A program made the translations under genes and the position numbers. From Neofusicoccum parvum (Eukaryota; Ascomycota; Dothideomycetes; Botryosphaeriales; Botryosphaeriaceae), in contig CP087207.1 of NCBI GenBank assembly GCA_020912385.1, forward strand, positions 992,001 to 1,056,000: a DNA stretch of 64,000 nucleotides. Reading direction: 5' to 3'. Positions 1 to 10,871 of this stretch are shown here, in pieces (position 1 is the stretch's first letter; every line of letters starts with the position of its first letter). The notes under the pieces are model-generated. The model saw nothing but the letters and a program-made list of their open reading frames with translations, did not search any database and had not been told where the DNA came from.

Positions 1-981
1 GGCAAGATGAGACCAAAGGGTGGGTGGACGTGGAGGCAGACGGCAAAAAGGAAAGACTCGACGCAGACTACATCATCGGATGTGACGGGGCAAACAGCCA
101 GGTGCGGAAATGCCTGTTTGGAGACAAGAGCTTCCCTGGAATGACGTGGGATGAACAACTTGTGGCAACGAATGTAAGCTGGTCTGATGCTCTATTTCGT
201 TGACTTATCTGACAACTGTGACTAGGTGTACTATGATTTGGGGAAATGGGGATTCGACGATGTGAATTACATCATCCACCCAGAGCACTGGTTCATGGCT
301 GCACGCATTACGACGGATGGAATGTGGCATGTAACCTACGGCGAAACTCCAGGGCTCTCTCCCGAGGAGCTAATCTCGCGTCAGCCTCCAAAGTTCAAGG
401 AGATGCTACCAGGAAGCCCAGAGCCGCGCGATTACAAGATCACGAACATCAGCCCGTACCGAGTGCACCAGCGGCTTGCTGAGGAGATGAGAGTGGGAAG
501 AGTCCTTCTGGCTGGAGATGCTGCACATCTGAACAATCCCTTGTAAGTTTGAAATTAGTCATTTGGAACGATACACAAGTAACCTTTGATACAGCGGTGG
601 CCTGGGGCTCACGGGTGGTATCGTTGATGTCGGCGGTCTCTACGACTGTCTCATGGGCATCTATGAAGGCAAAGCCGACAGCACCATTCTAGATGTCTAC
701 AGCGATGTGCGCCGGGAAAAATACTACACAATAGTGAACCCTACCTCGAGCGCCAACTTTAGGAGACTCTTCGACCAAGATCCAGACACGGCTCTGGATG
801 ATGACGAGTTTTTGAAGATCTGCAGAAGGGCAGAGTCCGATCCCAGGCTGTCCAGGGAGTTCCAACTTGTAGGTCTCTTGAGGAGATCCCAAACTCTTTC
901 CGCTTGCTAAATCATCCGTGTTCTTAGGACATCAATGCGCTTCGATACGACTTTACTCAACACTATCATTCAAAACCGTAA
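1..981 (+). CDS. FAD-dependent aromatic-ring monooxygenase, 3' part (5' end outside window)
   Basis: Flavoprotein hydroxylase of the PheA/TfdB/MhpA group (FAD_binding_3 fold), which normally hydroxylates phenolic or aromatic substrates using NAD(P)H and O2. Only the last roughly 271 residues are visible. Exons read 1-173, 226-542, 595-868 and 928-981, each joined by GT...AG introns of 51-59 nt. The DG motif reads IIGCDGANSQVRKC near the left edge and the ribityl-binding GD motif reads LLAGDAAHLNNPFGGLGL, the latter reconstructed across intron 2 in frame. The tail is short, ending HYHSKP, so there is no C-terminal thioredoxin-like extension of the phenol hydroxylase type. The N-terminal GxGxxG fingerprint must lie left of the window. 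The exact substrate cannot be told. It is followed in the same direction by a quinone-oxidoreductase-like gene. Confidence 0.88.
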
Positions 982-1451
982 ATGGGAGGACTTCGAAGGG
1001 GACATAGACTTAGAGAGATGACAAACATGGACGGAGATTCCGTGCCTGCCGTCCCGGTGGCAAGTGGTTCGACGTAATTTATCAACGGCTGGTCAGTGAA
1101 ATATTTCCCTCGGTGATAACTGTTGCCCATCGGAGATGTCCTCGGAAACTCCATGGACTGTGGCGCCCCTGAGTGGGTCGGTAGTGCTTATGAGCTGCAG
1201 CCCGCAGGCAGCCGCATGCGGTGAGTCAGCACCTTATCAAGCTTTTGACTCTCACCAAGCATTTTAGCCTGGGAGTGCTAACGCAAGACAGGTGCAATCC
1301 TGGACGACATCATAGTATAAAAATACGGCAACCGCCACCCGTCTCACACAGCTTGCAACTGCTCATCCCAATCCCTCCCGTGACGCGCCCCAGCCAGCTC
1401 CTTTAAGCGAGGCCAACGAACAATCACCAACACACCTCCTCCTCCTCCACC
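982..1451. other. intergenic region, promoter of the oxidoreductase gene
   Basis: No coding exon seen. The region serves as 3' flank of the monooxygenase and 5' flank of the gene starting at 1452. It ends in a C/T-rich CTC-repeat stretch just before the start codon, common in fungal 5' leaders. Confidence 0.6.
1316..1323 (+). promoter_or_regulatory. TATA-like element
   Basis: TATAAAAA about 130 bp upstream of the ATG at 1452, followed by a pyrimidine-rich leader. Position and sequence fit a fungal core promoter; no direct evidence of use. Confidence 0.4.
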
Positions 1452-2375
1452 ATGAAGCAAGCCCAAGTCACCGTCTGGGGCGAAGCCCCCACGTGCGTCT
1501 CCGTCCCGGACCTCCCAGCGGCATCCAGCGGCCAAGTGCAGATCCGCGTGCTCGCGGCGGGGCTGCACAACCTGGTGCGCAGCCGGGCGGCGGGCAAGCA
1601 CTACAGCGCGCAGGGGCTGCCGCACACGCCGGGGGTGGACGGGGTGGGCACGACGGCGGACGGGCGGCTGGTGTACTTCGCGACGCTGACGCCGACGGGC
1701 GGATCCTTCGCGGAGACGGTCAACGTCCCCGTCGCCGCGACCACGCCGGTGCCCGCCGGCGCCGACCCGGTGCAGGTGGCCGGGCTGCTCAACCCGGTCA
1801 TGGCCAGCTGGATGGCGCTGGCCACGCGCACGACCGCGCTGCCCGCCGGCTTCACGGCCGTCGTCGTCGGCGCCACGTCGCTGTCCGGCGCGGCGGCCGT
1901 GTCGGTCGCGCGCGCGTTCGGCGCCGCCAGGGTCGTCGGCGTGGCCCGCAGCGCGGCGAAGATGGCGCCGCTGGGCCTGGACGCCGCCGTCGAGCTGGCC
2001 GACGACCCGGACCGCACCGACTACGCCGCCGCGCTGGACGCCGACGTCATCCTGGACTTCCTGTACGGCCCGCCCATGCTGGGCCTGTTCCGCGCGCTGG
2101 GCAAGGGCAAGCCCGTGCAGTACGTGCAGTGCGGCACCGTGGTCGAGCGGTCCATGGACTTTCCGGGCGACGTGCTGAGGAGCAAGGACATCACCCTCCG
2201 GGGCACCGGCCCCGGCGCCTGGCGGATGGAGCAGTTTGCCGAGCACAGCCCGAGGATGGTCGAGGCTATTGCGAGCGGGAAGATTGCGCCGCACAAGTTC
2301 CAGGAAGTGAGGCTGGAGGATGTCGAGGAGGCTTGGGCCCGGAAGGGAGGGGATCGGATGGTCATCGTTCCTTGA
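1452..2375 (+). CDS. zinc-independent quinone oxidoreductase-like protein (MDR superfamily)
   Basis: Intronless 307-residue medium-chain dehydrogenase/reductase. Residues 1-120 form a GroES-like domain and residues about 130-260 a nucleotide-binding Rossmann fold with VVVGATSLSGAAAVSVARAFG-like glycine pattern. The Cys/His ligands of zinc alcohol dehydrogenases are absent, which points to an NADPH:quinone/enone reductase type. The start at 1452 follows a CT-rich leader with CACC directly before the ATG. Third codon positions are extremely GC-rich, so that long reading frames also appear on both strands; these are shadows. Downstream of and co-directional with the FAD monooxygenase, it could act on the oxygenated product, but that is inference. 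Related trans-enoyl reductases of polyketide pathways share the fold; nothing here points to a polyketide cluster. Confidence 0.88.
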   Translation: MKQAQVTVWGEAPTCVSVPDLPAASSGQVQIRVLAAGLHNLVRSRAAGKHYSAQGLPHTPGVDGVGTTADGRLVYFATLTPTGGSFAETVNVPVAATTPVPAGADPVQVAGLLNPVMASWMALATRTTALPAGFTAVVVGATSLSGAAAVSVARAFGAARVVGVARSAAKMAPLGLDAAVELADDPDRTDYAAALDADVILDFLYGPPMLGLFRALGKGKPVQYVQCGTVVERSMDFPGDVLRSKDITLRGTGPGAWRMEQFAEHSPRMVEAIASGKIAPHKFQEVRLEDVEEAWARKGGDRMVIVP

Positions 2376-3392
2376 AGCATCATATAACTGATTCGGTTCG
2401 CAACCCGAGAAAGACTATGCTAAGGCTTCGCTAAAATACATGAAATGTTACATACAAGTGACGAACAATAACTCTTACTCGTTTCACTCTTCAAAATCCC
2501 ACATGTCGACTGATAATCGCGTTCCCCTGATCCTTTAGCCCATAGTTGTTACTAATAAATGCGGCAAATACTTCCAGAAGAAGAAGAGGAGGCACAAGTG
2601 CGGCTTCAATATTAGCCTGGAGCAATGCTTTAAATGTCTGTTAATCTGCTAGTAACTAAATGAAATTAAGAATTATTTTTCCTTCGACAGAATGTCTTTA
2701 TAGCACAGAGGTCATATAGCAAGTGCGTGAGGCTGAAGATCAGACTGATCTCGTGTGAGAGCATCAAGGATTGGTCGAAATTCTCAGCATTGCAACTATG
2801 ATTTTCGGAAATAGCAGGACATTACGAGAATAATAGGTCAGCGCTCTGTGCACTACGCCAAGTCTCACTATGTGGGTGCTTAAAGATTCTTGGCTGCAGT
2901 TTACCTCTACATGCAAGGTCAGCAGTGTGGTAGTACAACATTCGAGCTCAGCGATTGGACGCCACCACGTGCTGCATCATCATTCGCAATGACCGAGAAG
3001 AAGACCCTGATCCCAGATTTGCTTTTCACGCCATGACGCCGTAAGTTTTGGTGAAGCATTAGGCTGCTGATACAATAAAGTATCGAAGCTAGCTCGACTG
3101 TGTGGGGTGCTCTGCAAGTACATCCAACGCGGGCGATGTTCTTCGAACATGATAATTGGATACGCACGAGTCTGACGAATATGACGTGTGCAAGGATTCT
3201 GAATCTGCCTCCAACGGCGAGGTATGTGAATGCATATGTAACGTCAGGAGATGGCCAAGCTGTATGTACCGAAAAAAAAAAAGATCAAAGAAAAAAACTC
3301 ATTATCATGACCGGGTATTTCACGCTTCTTCTCCAGCATCACCTACCCTTCCTCCCATCTCAACCCCAGCAACCCCATCTCCACCCACCCAC
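2376..3392. other. intergenic region, convergent 3' flanks
   Basis: About 1 kb between the ends of two convergent genes. It is visibly more AT-rich than the flanking coding sequence. Short frames present lack family resemblance and splice support. No repeat or RNA gene seen. Confidence 0.6.
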
Positions 3393-6300
3393 CTAATTCT
3401 GCGTCCCCATCGCCTCCCTCGCACTCACGCTCCCCTGCGCCCTGAACAGATACGGGCTCCGCACAAACTTCTCATGCATCCTAAACTCGCCATCGACCTC
3501 CATCTCCTCGGCCTGAGCCGGATCCCTGCCGTAGCCGCCGCCGCCGGGGGTCATGACGACGATGCGGTCGCCGACGCCCATCAGCGTGGTGGCGCGGCCG
3601 CCCAGGCTGATGGTGCGGGTGGAGCCGTCGGCCGGGTCCCTGCGGATCCACAGGTTGACGCCGCGGCCGCCCTCGCCGCCGCCCGCCATGCCGTACGGCG
3701 CGTTGACCCGCCGCTCCGACAGGATCGACACCTGCATCGGCCGCCGCAGCTCGATGTCGCGCACGCACCCGTCGCCGCCGCGCTTGAGGCCCGGCCCGCC
3801 GCTGTGCGCGCGGATGCTGAATTCGCGGAGGAGGACCGGGTAGCGCTTTTCGAGCGTTTCGGGGTCGGTCATGCTGGGGAGCAGGGTTAGTTTTTGAGCC
3901 TTGGCGGGAGAGGGTGGGTGTGGCTTACCGAGTGTTTGTGATGTGCGTGTGCACGCCGCTCTGGCCCTCCCAGTCAGCACCGGCGCCCGAGCCGCCCGCG
4001 ATGGTCTCGTAGTAGCCGAAGCCCTTGGTGACGTTGCCGCGCTCGTCGCGGCCGCCGTAGCCGAACGTCAGGTTGTTGCAGGTGCCCTGGCTGGCGGCGG
4101 CGGTGCGGAAGGCCTTGAAGATGAGGTCGACGACGCGCTGGCTGGTCTCGACGTTGGAGCCGACGGTGGCCGCCTTGAGAGACGGCGAGAGCAGCGTGTT
4201 GGGCGGGCAATACACCTCGATGGGTGTCAGGCAGCCTTGGTTGAGCGGGATATCCGAACTGATCATACAGCGCAGGCAGTAGATGATGCCGCTGTACATG
4301 ATGGCTGGGGGTGTGTTGAGGTTGTTAAAGGCTTCCGGGCCGGTGCCGGTGAAATCGAACTTTGCGGAACCATCGGTAGGGTTGATTGTGATCTTGAGAG
4401 CAAGAGCCGTGCCGTCGTCCATGTAGTCAATGGCGGAGAGAGGATGGCCCCTGAAGCGCTTGCTGAAGCCTTTAAGCAGCTCGCGAACGGATTCTTCAGC
4501 GTTCTTCTGAATGGCCTCCATGTAGAACTGGACAACCGGCCAACTGTACTCTTTTACGAGAGAGCTGATGAGGTGGATACCGCGATTGTTCGCAGCGATC
4601 GAAGCTTTCAGGTCGGCGATGTTGTCGCGAAGAGTGCGAGTACCAGAGCAACCGGGGTAACTGCCAGGAACTTCGTAGAGGTGGTAGATGAGACCTTCTT
4701 CGTCGAAGACACCCTCCTTGACCATCTTAAATGATTCAATTGCGGCGCCTTCCTGCCAAAGCTCAGTTGAATTGGGGGGCATGGAACCAGCTGCAATACC
4801 TCCGATATCCGCGTGATGGCCGCGATTGGCAACGAAGAAGAGAATCTCTTGTGGGTTCTCCTCATCATCAAAGACAGGGGTGATGACAGTGAGGTCAGGC
4901 AGATGAGTGCCACCAGCACAAGGGTGATTTGACAGAATGACGTCTCCAGGCTTCAGCTCTCCCTTCTTGTATCTGTTGGCTTGATAGCTGATGGCAGTGC
5001 TCATCGAACCGAGATGACCAGGGATGTGGGGAGCGTTGGCCACGAGGCCACCGGTAGCCGAGAAGACGGCGCAACTGTAATCCAACCTCTCCTTGATGTT
5101 GGTCGAAATTGAAGTCTTCTGGAGTGTTTGGCCCATCTACACGACGAAGTAGTTAGTTAACAGGACATCTATCAGAAAGTCCGAAGGGGAACTCACCTGT
5201 TCCGCAACACTCATAAACCTGTGTCCAAACACACTGAGCTGGATGGGATCAACCTCATCAGTTCCGACTTTGACCTTCTCCGTGTCGAGCAGCTCAATTA
5301 CGAGATGCTCATCCAGGACAGTAGCCTCGCTCGCGGGATCAAGGATGATAGTCTGCGTAGCATCAATGGCAACAGCTGGTCCCTTGACTTTGCAGCCCTT
5401 GGGGAGATCCGCAATATGGTAGACGTGCGAGTCAACCCAACCCTCCTTCTCAAAGTATATTTTGCGAATGCTCTTCGCCTTCGCAGGATCGACGTATGGA
5501 GCCTTCTTCAGACTCTCCAGCTGAGCGAACGGAGACGAGAGGTGCATATCCATAGCGCGGCCAACACTCCGAACACGGATATCGTCGACAAGGATATCGC
5601 GAGGTTGGGTGAAACCAAACTCGCGGTGATGTCTAGCGACAAAGGCTTTGGCGAAGTCTCCATCCTCGGGCTTGGCGATCATAAGAGACGTGTCAGCGCC
5701 CTTGTAGCGCATGTTCAGGAAGAGCTCGTGCTCAATGCGGTGGGGGAGGAAGCCCTGTTTCTTGAGAGACTCCTCGGCCTGGGAGGACAGAGAGTCAAAG
5801 CGGGCGGTGATGCGGGAAGTTGCCTCTGACGTGTAAGCAACGGCTTCCGGCTCTTGCTTTTCGACAACGACGTCGGCAAGAGCCATGCCATAGGCAGATA
5901 GGATACTGGAGAGCTGATGAATAAGGACGCGTTTGATGCCCAGGTCGCGGGCAATAGCTGTAGCATGCTGTCCACCTGCGCCACCGAAACAGGCGAGGTT
6001 GTGAGAAGAAGTCTCGAAACCGCGGCCTTCGCTAAGAGTGCGGATGGGTCTGGTCATGGTAGCGTTGGCGACTTGGATGAAACCCATTGCGACCTGCTCA
6101 GGGGTAAGTCTGTCATCTCCATGCTTCTCCTCGTTGACAACATCGGTGAGCTTGAGGAAGTCCTTCTTAACCTTCTCCAGGTCAAGAGGACGAGGGAAGT
6201 AGTCCGGCAGGATACGACCGAGGAAGCAGTTAGCATCAGTGATGGTCAAAGGACCCCCGCTGCCGTAACAAGCCGGGCCAGGATTGGCTCCAGCGGACTG

Positions 6301-7678
6301 CGGGCCAACCTTGAAAAGGCCGTTCTGCCAGAAAAGCATCGAACCACCACCTACAGATATCAGCTTGTCTCAAAAATATGGATGCGTGAGCCTTACCTGC
6401 TGCAACGGTATTTATGTCCAACTGCGGGCTTTGGATGGTGACCTCAGCCGTAGTGGATTCAAAGACGTGTTCTAATGATCCACCGTAGCGCGAAACATCT
6501 GTGCTGGTACCGCCCATGTCGAACCCAAGAACGGGGGTGGCCTCGACAGGATCGTAACAAGTTCGCGCGTAGCCTACAACACCTCCAGCCGGACCAGATA
6601 AAATGGCACGGAGGCCGGTGAAATCAGTGAACGGAGTCAGACCACCGTCGGACTGAGACAGGAGCAATTTGTTGGCGTCAGAGCCTTGCAGCTCGCCCTT
6701 GAAGCCCTTCCGGAAGCTGTCCAGATACAACGCAATGATAGGAGACAAATAAGCATCTGCTGTTGCAGATTGCGCTCTGGGCACGAGCTTGATCATCGGC
6801 TGAAGTTGAGAAGAGAGGGCAACCTTGAACCCCATCTCGCTAGCAATCTTGCCAATCTCAATCTCATGCTCCGGGAAGGTAAAGGAGTGCATGAGAGCCA
6901 CGGCCAAACTCCGGTAGCCCTGGTCCCATAATGATTGGAGCTCTATTCTGACCGCATCGTAATCTGGCTTCTTCAGAACCCTCAACGGCTCCCCGGTGAG
7001 TCCGCGAACGAGCTCGGGGTCGGCATCGACGTCGATGGGCTGGGGCTCTGGGTCCTCCGAGAAGCCTTCAACCGTCACGCGCTCGTCCACTTCCCTGACC
7101 GTCTCATACAGGCGGTCGAGTTTTCGGACCGACAGATCGAACAGGTGCGGCCGAGCTTGGTTGCCGATGATGAGAAGGTCCCGGAACCCCTTGGTGATGA
7201 GGAGGGCGACGCGCTCTCCCTTCCGCTCTAATAGTGCGCTGGGCCATGTCAGCAAAACGCGTTCAGCCAGCGTTGATATTGACGACAGTTTGGCTTCTCT
7301 TATCCAAATTGGCTAAACTGATAAGGAGAAACACGCCGGAGTTCTCTCCGAAGTCGACGTACTTGGTGGCAACTGTAGTTCCCATGCGGATCGACTCGAC
7401 CGGAGCGAGGTCGATGGGCTCTCCCTTGGGGACGGGCTTTCCGGTTGCAATCTCCAGGATCTGGCGAATGCCCTCGGTTGGGGCGTCTGGGTACTCGTCG
7501 GGGCAGACGGACAGCAGCTTGAGGACGACATCGTCTTTCCGGGCTGGGATGCGAGCCCAGCTGTTGTCACCGTCAGTACACGCCCAAGGCAGGCTTGGGA
7601 CGGGACCACTGACAAGTCACAGAAGGTGCCGCCGCGGTCGATGGCTATCCGCACTCCTTCTTGGGCGACCGACGGCAT
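3393..7678 (-). CDS. ATP-dependent 5-oxoprolinase / hydantoinase A-B fusion
   Basis: Cytosolic enzyme of the 5-oxoprolinase family (yeast OXP1 type), which hydrolyses 5-oxoproline or related cyclic imides to the amino acid at the cost of ATP. Exons on the minus strand: 7678-7614, 7560-7363, 7238-6397, 6350-5197, 5136-3929 and 3873-3393, giving 1315 residues, close to the usual fungal length of about 1290. The N-terminal hydantoinase-A half starts with [10 protein letters not shown], keeps the GTTVAT and [19 protein letters not shown] blocks across intron 2, and has the phosphate-binding [11 protein letters not shown]. The HyuB half begins near residue 735 and holds [18 protein letters not shown]. 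All five introns have good consensus (for example GTACGT, GTGAGT, GTAAGC). It shares a divergent upstream region with an MFS transporter at 8530. Confidence 0.95.
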
Positions 7679-8529
7679 GGTGGAAGGCGGGCAGAGGGAC
7701 GGCGGAGGCTCAATGGACGCGAGCGATGTACATCCTATCAAGGGAGAGGCGGGCGGATATATGGACGGCAGGCGCACCGCGGAGCTACAATCATGGGATC
7801 CATCATCGGCAGATGCCCCTCTCAACCCCTCTTCCAGGACCTGCGAGCGGCGTGCTAGCAGTGGCGACCTGATAGATACGCGCGCAGACCAGTGGTGGAC
7901 GCGGTCGAGTACGCATTACGCGCTACAATTCCGTTTCGCAACCGCCCAGTGCTGGATGCGTGCAGTTGAGGACGGCCGGCCGGACGGCTGCGGAACCGGC
8001 GTCACGTGGGCTGGCGGTCGGTCCGCTCGGCAGGTTCCCGAGAAGCCGAGGCGCAGGCGTCGTGCAACGGGCGGCCGCAGCAACCCCATGCTCCGCCAGG
8101 CGCGCGACGTTGAGATAGTGTTGCGGTGCTCTGCGTTCCCCGGACGGCGCTGGCTCGCGACGCGCACAGGCGGACGCGTTCCTGCCTCGCGCCTGGCAGC
8201 GGCGCCCGGGTGGCCGGCACTGCGCAAAAAGGCCCGACTCGCTTCGCGGCCAAGCGCCTCACCCCGGGGCGCGCATTATCGAGGGCTGCGTATCGTCCGC
8301 ACCGCAGATACGCTCTGTTCGCTGCTTGCTACTATCTCGGTACCTATCATGCCTTCTCCTTAACGGCCGCCTCTCGCTATCTATACCCGCCGCCGCGACG
8401 CCACGCCAGTCCGTGGCTCCGCTGTCCTGATATTTTTGTTGCAACGTTCTCGCCGTCTGCGCTCGTTTTCAGTGAAACACCCCTTCCCGCTGCGTACGTG
8501 GCGAACATCGCGCTGACCAGAGCCCAACA
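7679..8529. other. divergent intergenic region between oxoprolinase and transporter genes
   Basis: About 850 bp, GC-rich, between two divergently transcribed genes, so it must hold both promoters. A TATATA-like stretch lies near 7760, about 80 bp upstream of the oxoprolinase start. No coding exon seen. Confidence 0.6.
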
Positions 8530-10273
8530 ATGCCGTCCGAAAAGGATGAACTGCAAATTTCGAACGAGATGGGCCAACAAGACCGCGAGTTCAGCAATGG
8601 CTCGAGCTCCACCTCCCTTGACCCCGTCAAGGAGGCCAAGATGATGAGAAAGTTCGATGTGAGCCGCCCCGAGCCCGCTGTTTCCCGCGACGCTGACGCC
8701 CTGTGCAGATTTTTGCAGTAGGCATGTTGGGTATTCTGTATCTGCTCGCGAATCTCGACAGGTATGCCGCAGTGTGCTAATTGTGCGTCTCACCTTTGAG
8801 GGCCATCCTCTTATGGCTCTGTAGGTCAAACATAGGGAATGCTCAGATCGCCGGCATGCCCGACGAAATCGGCCTTACGGGGAACCAGTACGGCAATGCC
8901 GTCACCCTCCTCTACGCCACCTACGTCCCCTTTGAGCTGCCCGTTGCCGTCCTGCTCAAGATCATCGGCCCCAAGTATCTGCTGACGTCCTGCGCTGCTG
9001 CTTGGGGACTGGTCTGTCTCTGCACCGGCTTCATCCAAAACTGGCAAGGCCTCTACACCTGCCGCCTGCTGATTGGCTTTTTCGAGGCCGGACTCATCCC
9101 TTGCATCAACGTCTATCTTGGCATGGTGTACAAGAAGAGCGAGCGCGGGAAGAGGTGGGTCGAGCCGCCCCACAAACACGCGTCTAGGCTAACAACCCCA
9201 GATCATCCGTTATCTTCGCCTTCAGTGCACTTGCCTCTGCCTTTGGCGGCATTCTTGCCTTCGGCCTGACCCAGATCAAGACGAGCACTCACTTCACCGG
9301 ATGGAGGGCCTTGTTCATCTTCGAGGGAGCGCTCACGCTCTTTTGCGCGCCCTTCTTCTACTTCGTCTTCCCGCACGAGCCGCGCAAGGCATGGTTCCTG
9401 ACGCCCGAGGAGAAGGAGATGATGCGGCTCCGCTACGAACTTGAGCCGCACTGGGGCATCGACGAGAAATTCACCTGGAATGCCTTCTTCAGCGGCTTGA
9501 TCGACCCGAAATGGCACGCCTTGTAAGTTGCTTGGACCACGATTGCCGGCTTGGCCTAGCTTGAACTGACGTGCGCGCAGCTGGATTTTCCAGTTCTCGG
9601 TGGACGTGTCGCTGTACGGGTTCACGACGTTCCTGCCCAAGATCATCAGCGGGCTGGGATACAGCTCGGTGAATGCGAACCTGCTGACGGTGCCCATCTA
9701 CTTCTGGGGCCTGTGCACGTTCATGTTCACGGCGTACATGTCCGACCGTCTGGGCAACCGGGGGTACTGGATTGGAGGGCCGCTGGTGTGCCTGATTATT
9801 GGATACGCAATCCTCATCTCAGTGGAGTCGGTTGGGGTGCGTTATTTTGCCTGTTTCAGTAAGTTGACGAATCCTGCCGGCGCACTGACGCGAGCGCTGA
9901 CAAAGGGCCAGTTGCGGTGATGGGCATCTACCCCACGACGGGCATGAGCATGATGTGGCTGCAAGACAACGCGGCGCAGCACTTCAAGCGGGCGACGATG
10001 GTGGGCGGCGCGCTGACGCTGGGCAACACGGCGGGCGTGGCCGTCGGGCAGATCTTCACGACCGAATCTGCGCCGCGCTACATCAAGGGCTTGTCGATCG
10101 CGCTTGGACTTGCAGTGGTTGCGCTGTGCATGGTGGCCGGGCTGATGATTGGCATGGCGCAGGCGAACAGGCGGCGGGCGGAGCTGGTCCGCAAGGCGGA
10201 GGAGGCAGGGGCGCCGCTGCCCGCGCAGCCGGAGAAGGGCGACATGGACGTCCACTTTGTGTACAGCCTGTAG
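8530..10273 (+). CDS. MFS transporter, anion:cation symporter (allantoate permease-like) family
   Basis: Plasma-membrane permease of the ACS/Dal5-TNA1 type, which import organic anions such as allantoate, nicotinate, pantothenate or small peptides. Exons 8530-8658, 8709-8761, 8825-9154, 9202-9522, 9581-9858 and 9912-10273 give 490 residues. Hydrophobic segments fit 12 membrane spans, with the family signature ANLDRSNIGNAQIAGM after span 1 and CRLLIGFFEAGLIPCINVYL near span 4. The fifth intron uses the strong donor GTAAGT at 9859, which restores YFACFIAVMGIYPTTG. The start at 8530 gives a hydrophilic N-terminus of about 40 residues, typical of the family. Divergent arrangement with the oxoprolinase suggests import of its substrate or a related compound; the cargo is not provable from sequence. 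Confidence 0.93.
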
Positions 10274-10871
10274 GCGGCGGGCGGGGGCCTGTACGTGTAG
10301 GGGCCTGCTGCAGAGGGCGGCGGCGGCCCGGGCTGGACAGGCCAGGCAGAGCAAATGCAGAGTCCAGGGCGTGCGCCGTCACAGGCGGTGGTCAAGAATT
10401 GAGGGCTGCACAGAGCAATCAACGTGGAGGCCGATAGCCTGGCCTGACGGCCGCGGGCACGGCGGGGCCTGACGGAGACGCCCGCGCGGCGGCCAATCAG
10501 CGCGGGCGGGAATCAGCGAGTTCGGCGGGCGGACTGCCGATTTGCAGCAAGCCGCGCCGACGCGCTCGCCGGGTTGACTCGCGGCGGGTACGATCCCGGG
10601 CGGGCATCGTGGGCGCGGTGCAACGGTTACTTCAACGGGCTGCAGTCCGCGCCAGGCGCCCGCAGCAGCAGCTCGTTCCGCAGGTGCCTTACGCTAAGCG
10701 CTTAGTGATGCTCGAAGAGGCCCTCGAGCTCCCCGCGCCCACCTCGCGCGCCGTATCAATTTCGGGCGCGAGCATGGCGCAACCAAGGCCCCGGGCTATC
10801 GCTGCCCTATCACAGCCGCGCCAACTAAGTCAGTGAACTTGCGGAGAAGTCGGAGCTCCCGCCCCAAATCC
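10274..10871. other. intergenic region upstream of Zn2Cys6 gene
   Basis: About 600 bp, very GC-rich. It holds the transporter 3' flank and the promoter of the regulator gene. Long overlapping frames here are composition artefacts. No structured feature recognised. Confidence 0.55.

Noticed and set aside
1344..2294. 316-residue minus-strand frame and a 313-residue plus-strand frame over the quinone oxidoreductase
   Set aside because: Both are shadows of the GC-rich coding frame, with Arg/Ala/Gly-rich products and no motif; only frame 1452-2375 has family signatures.
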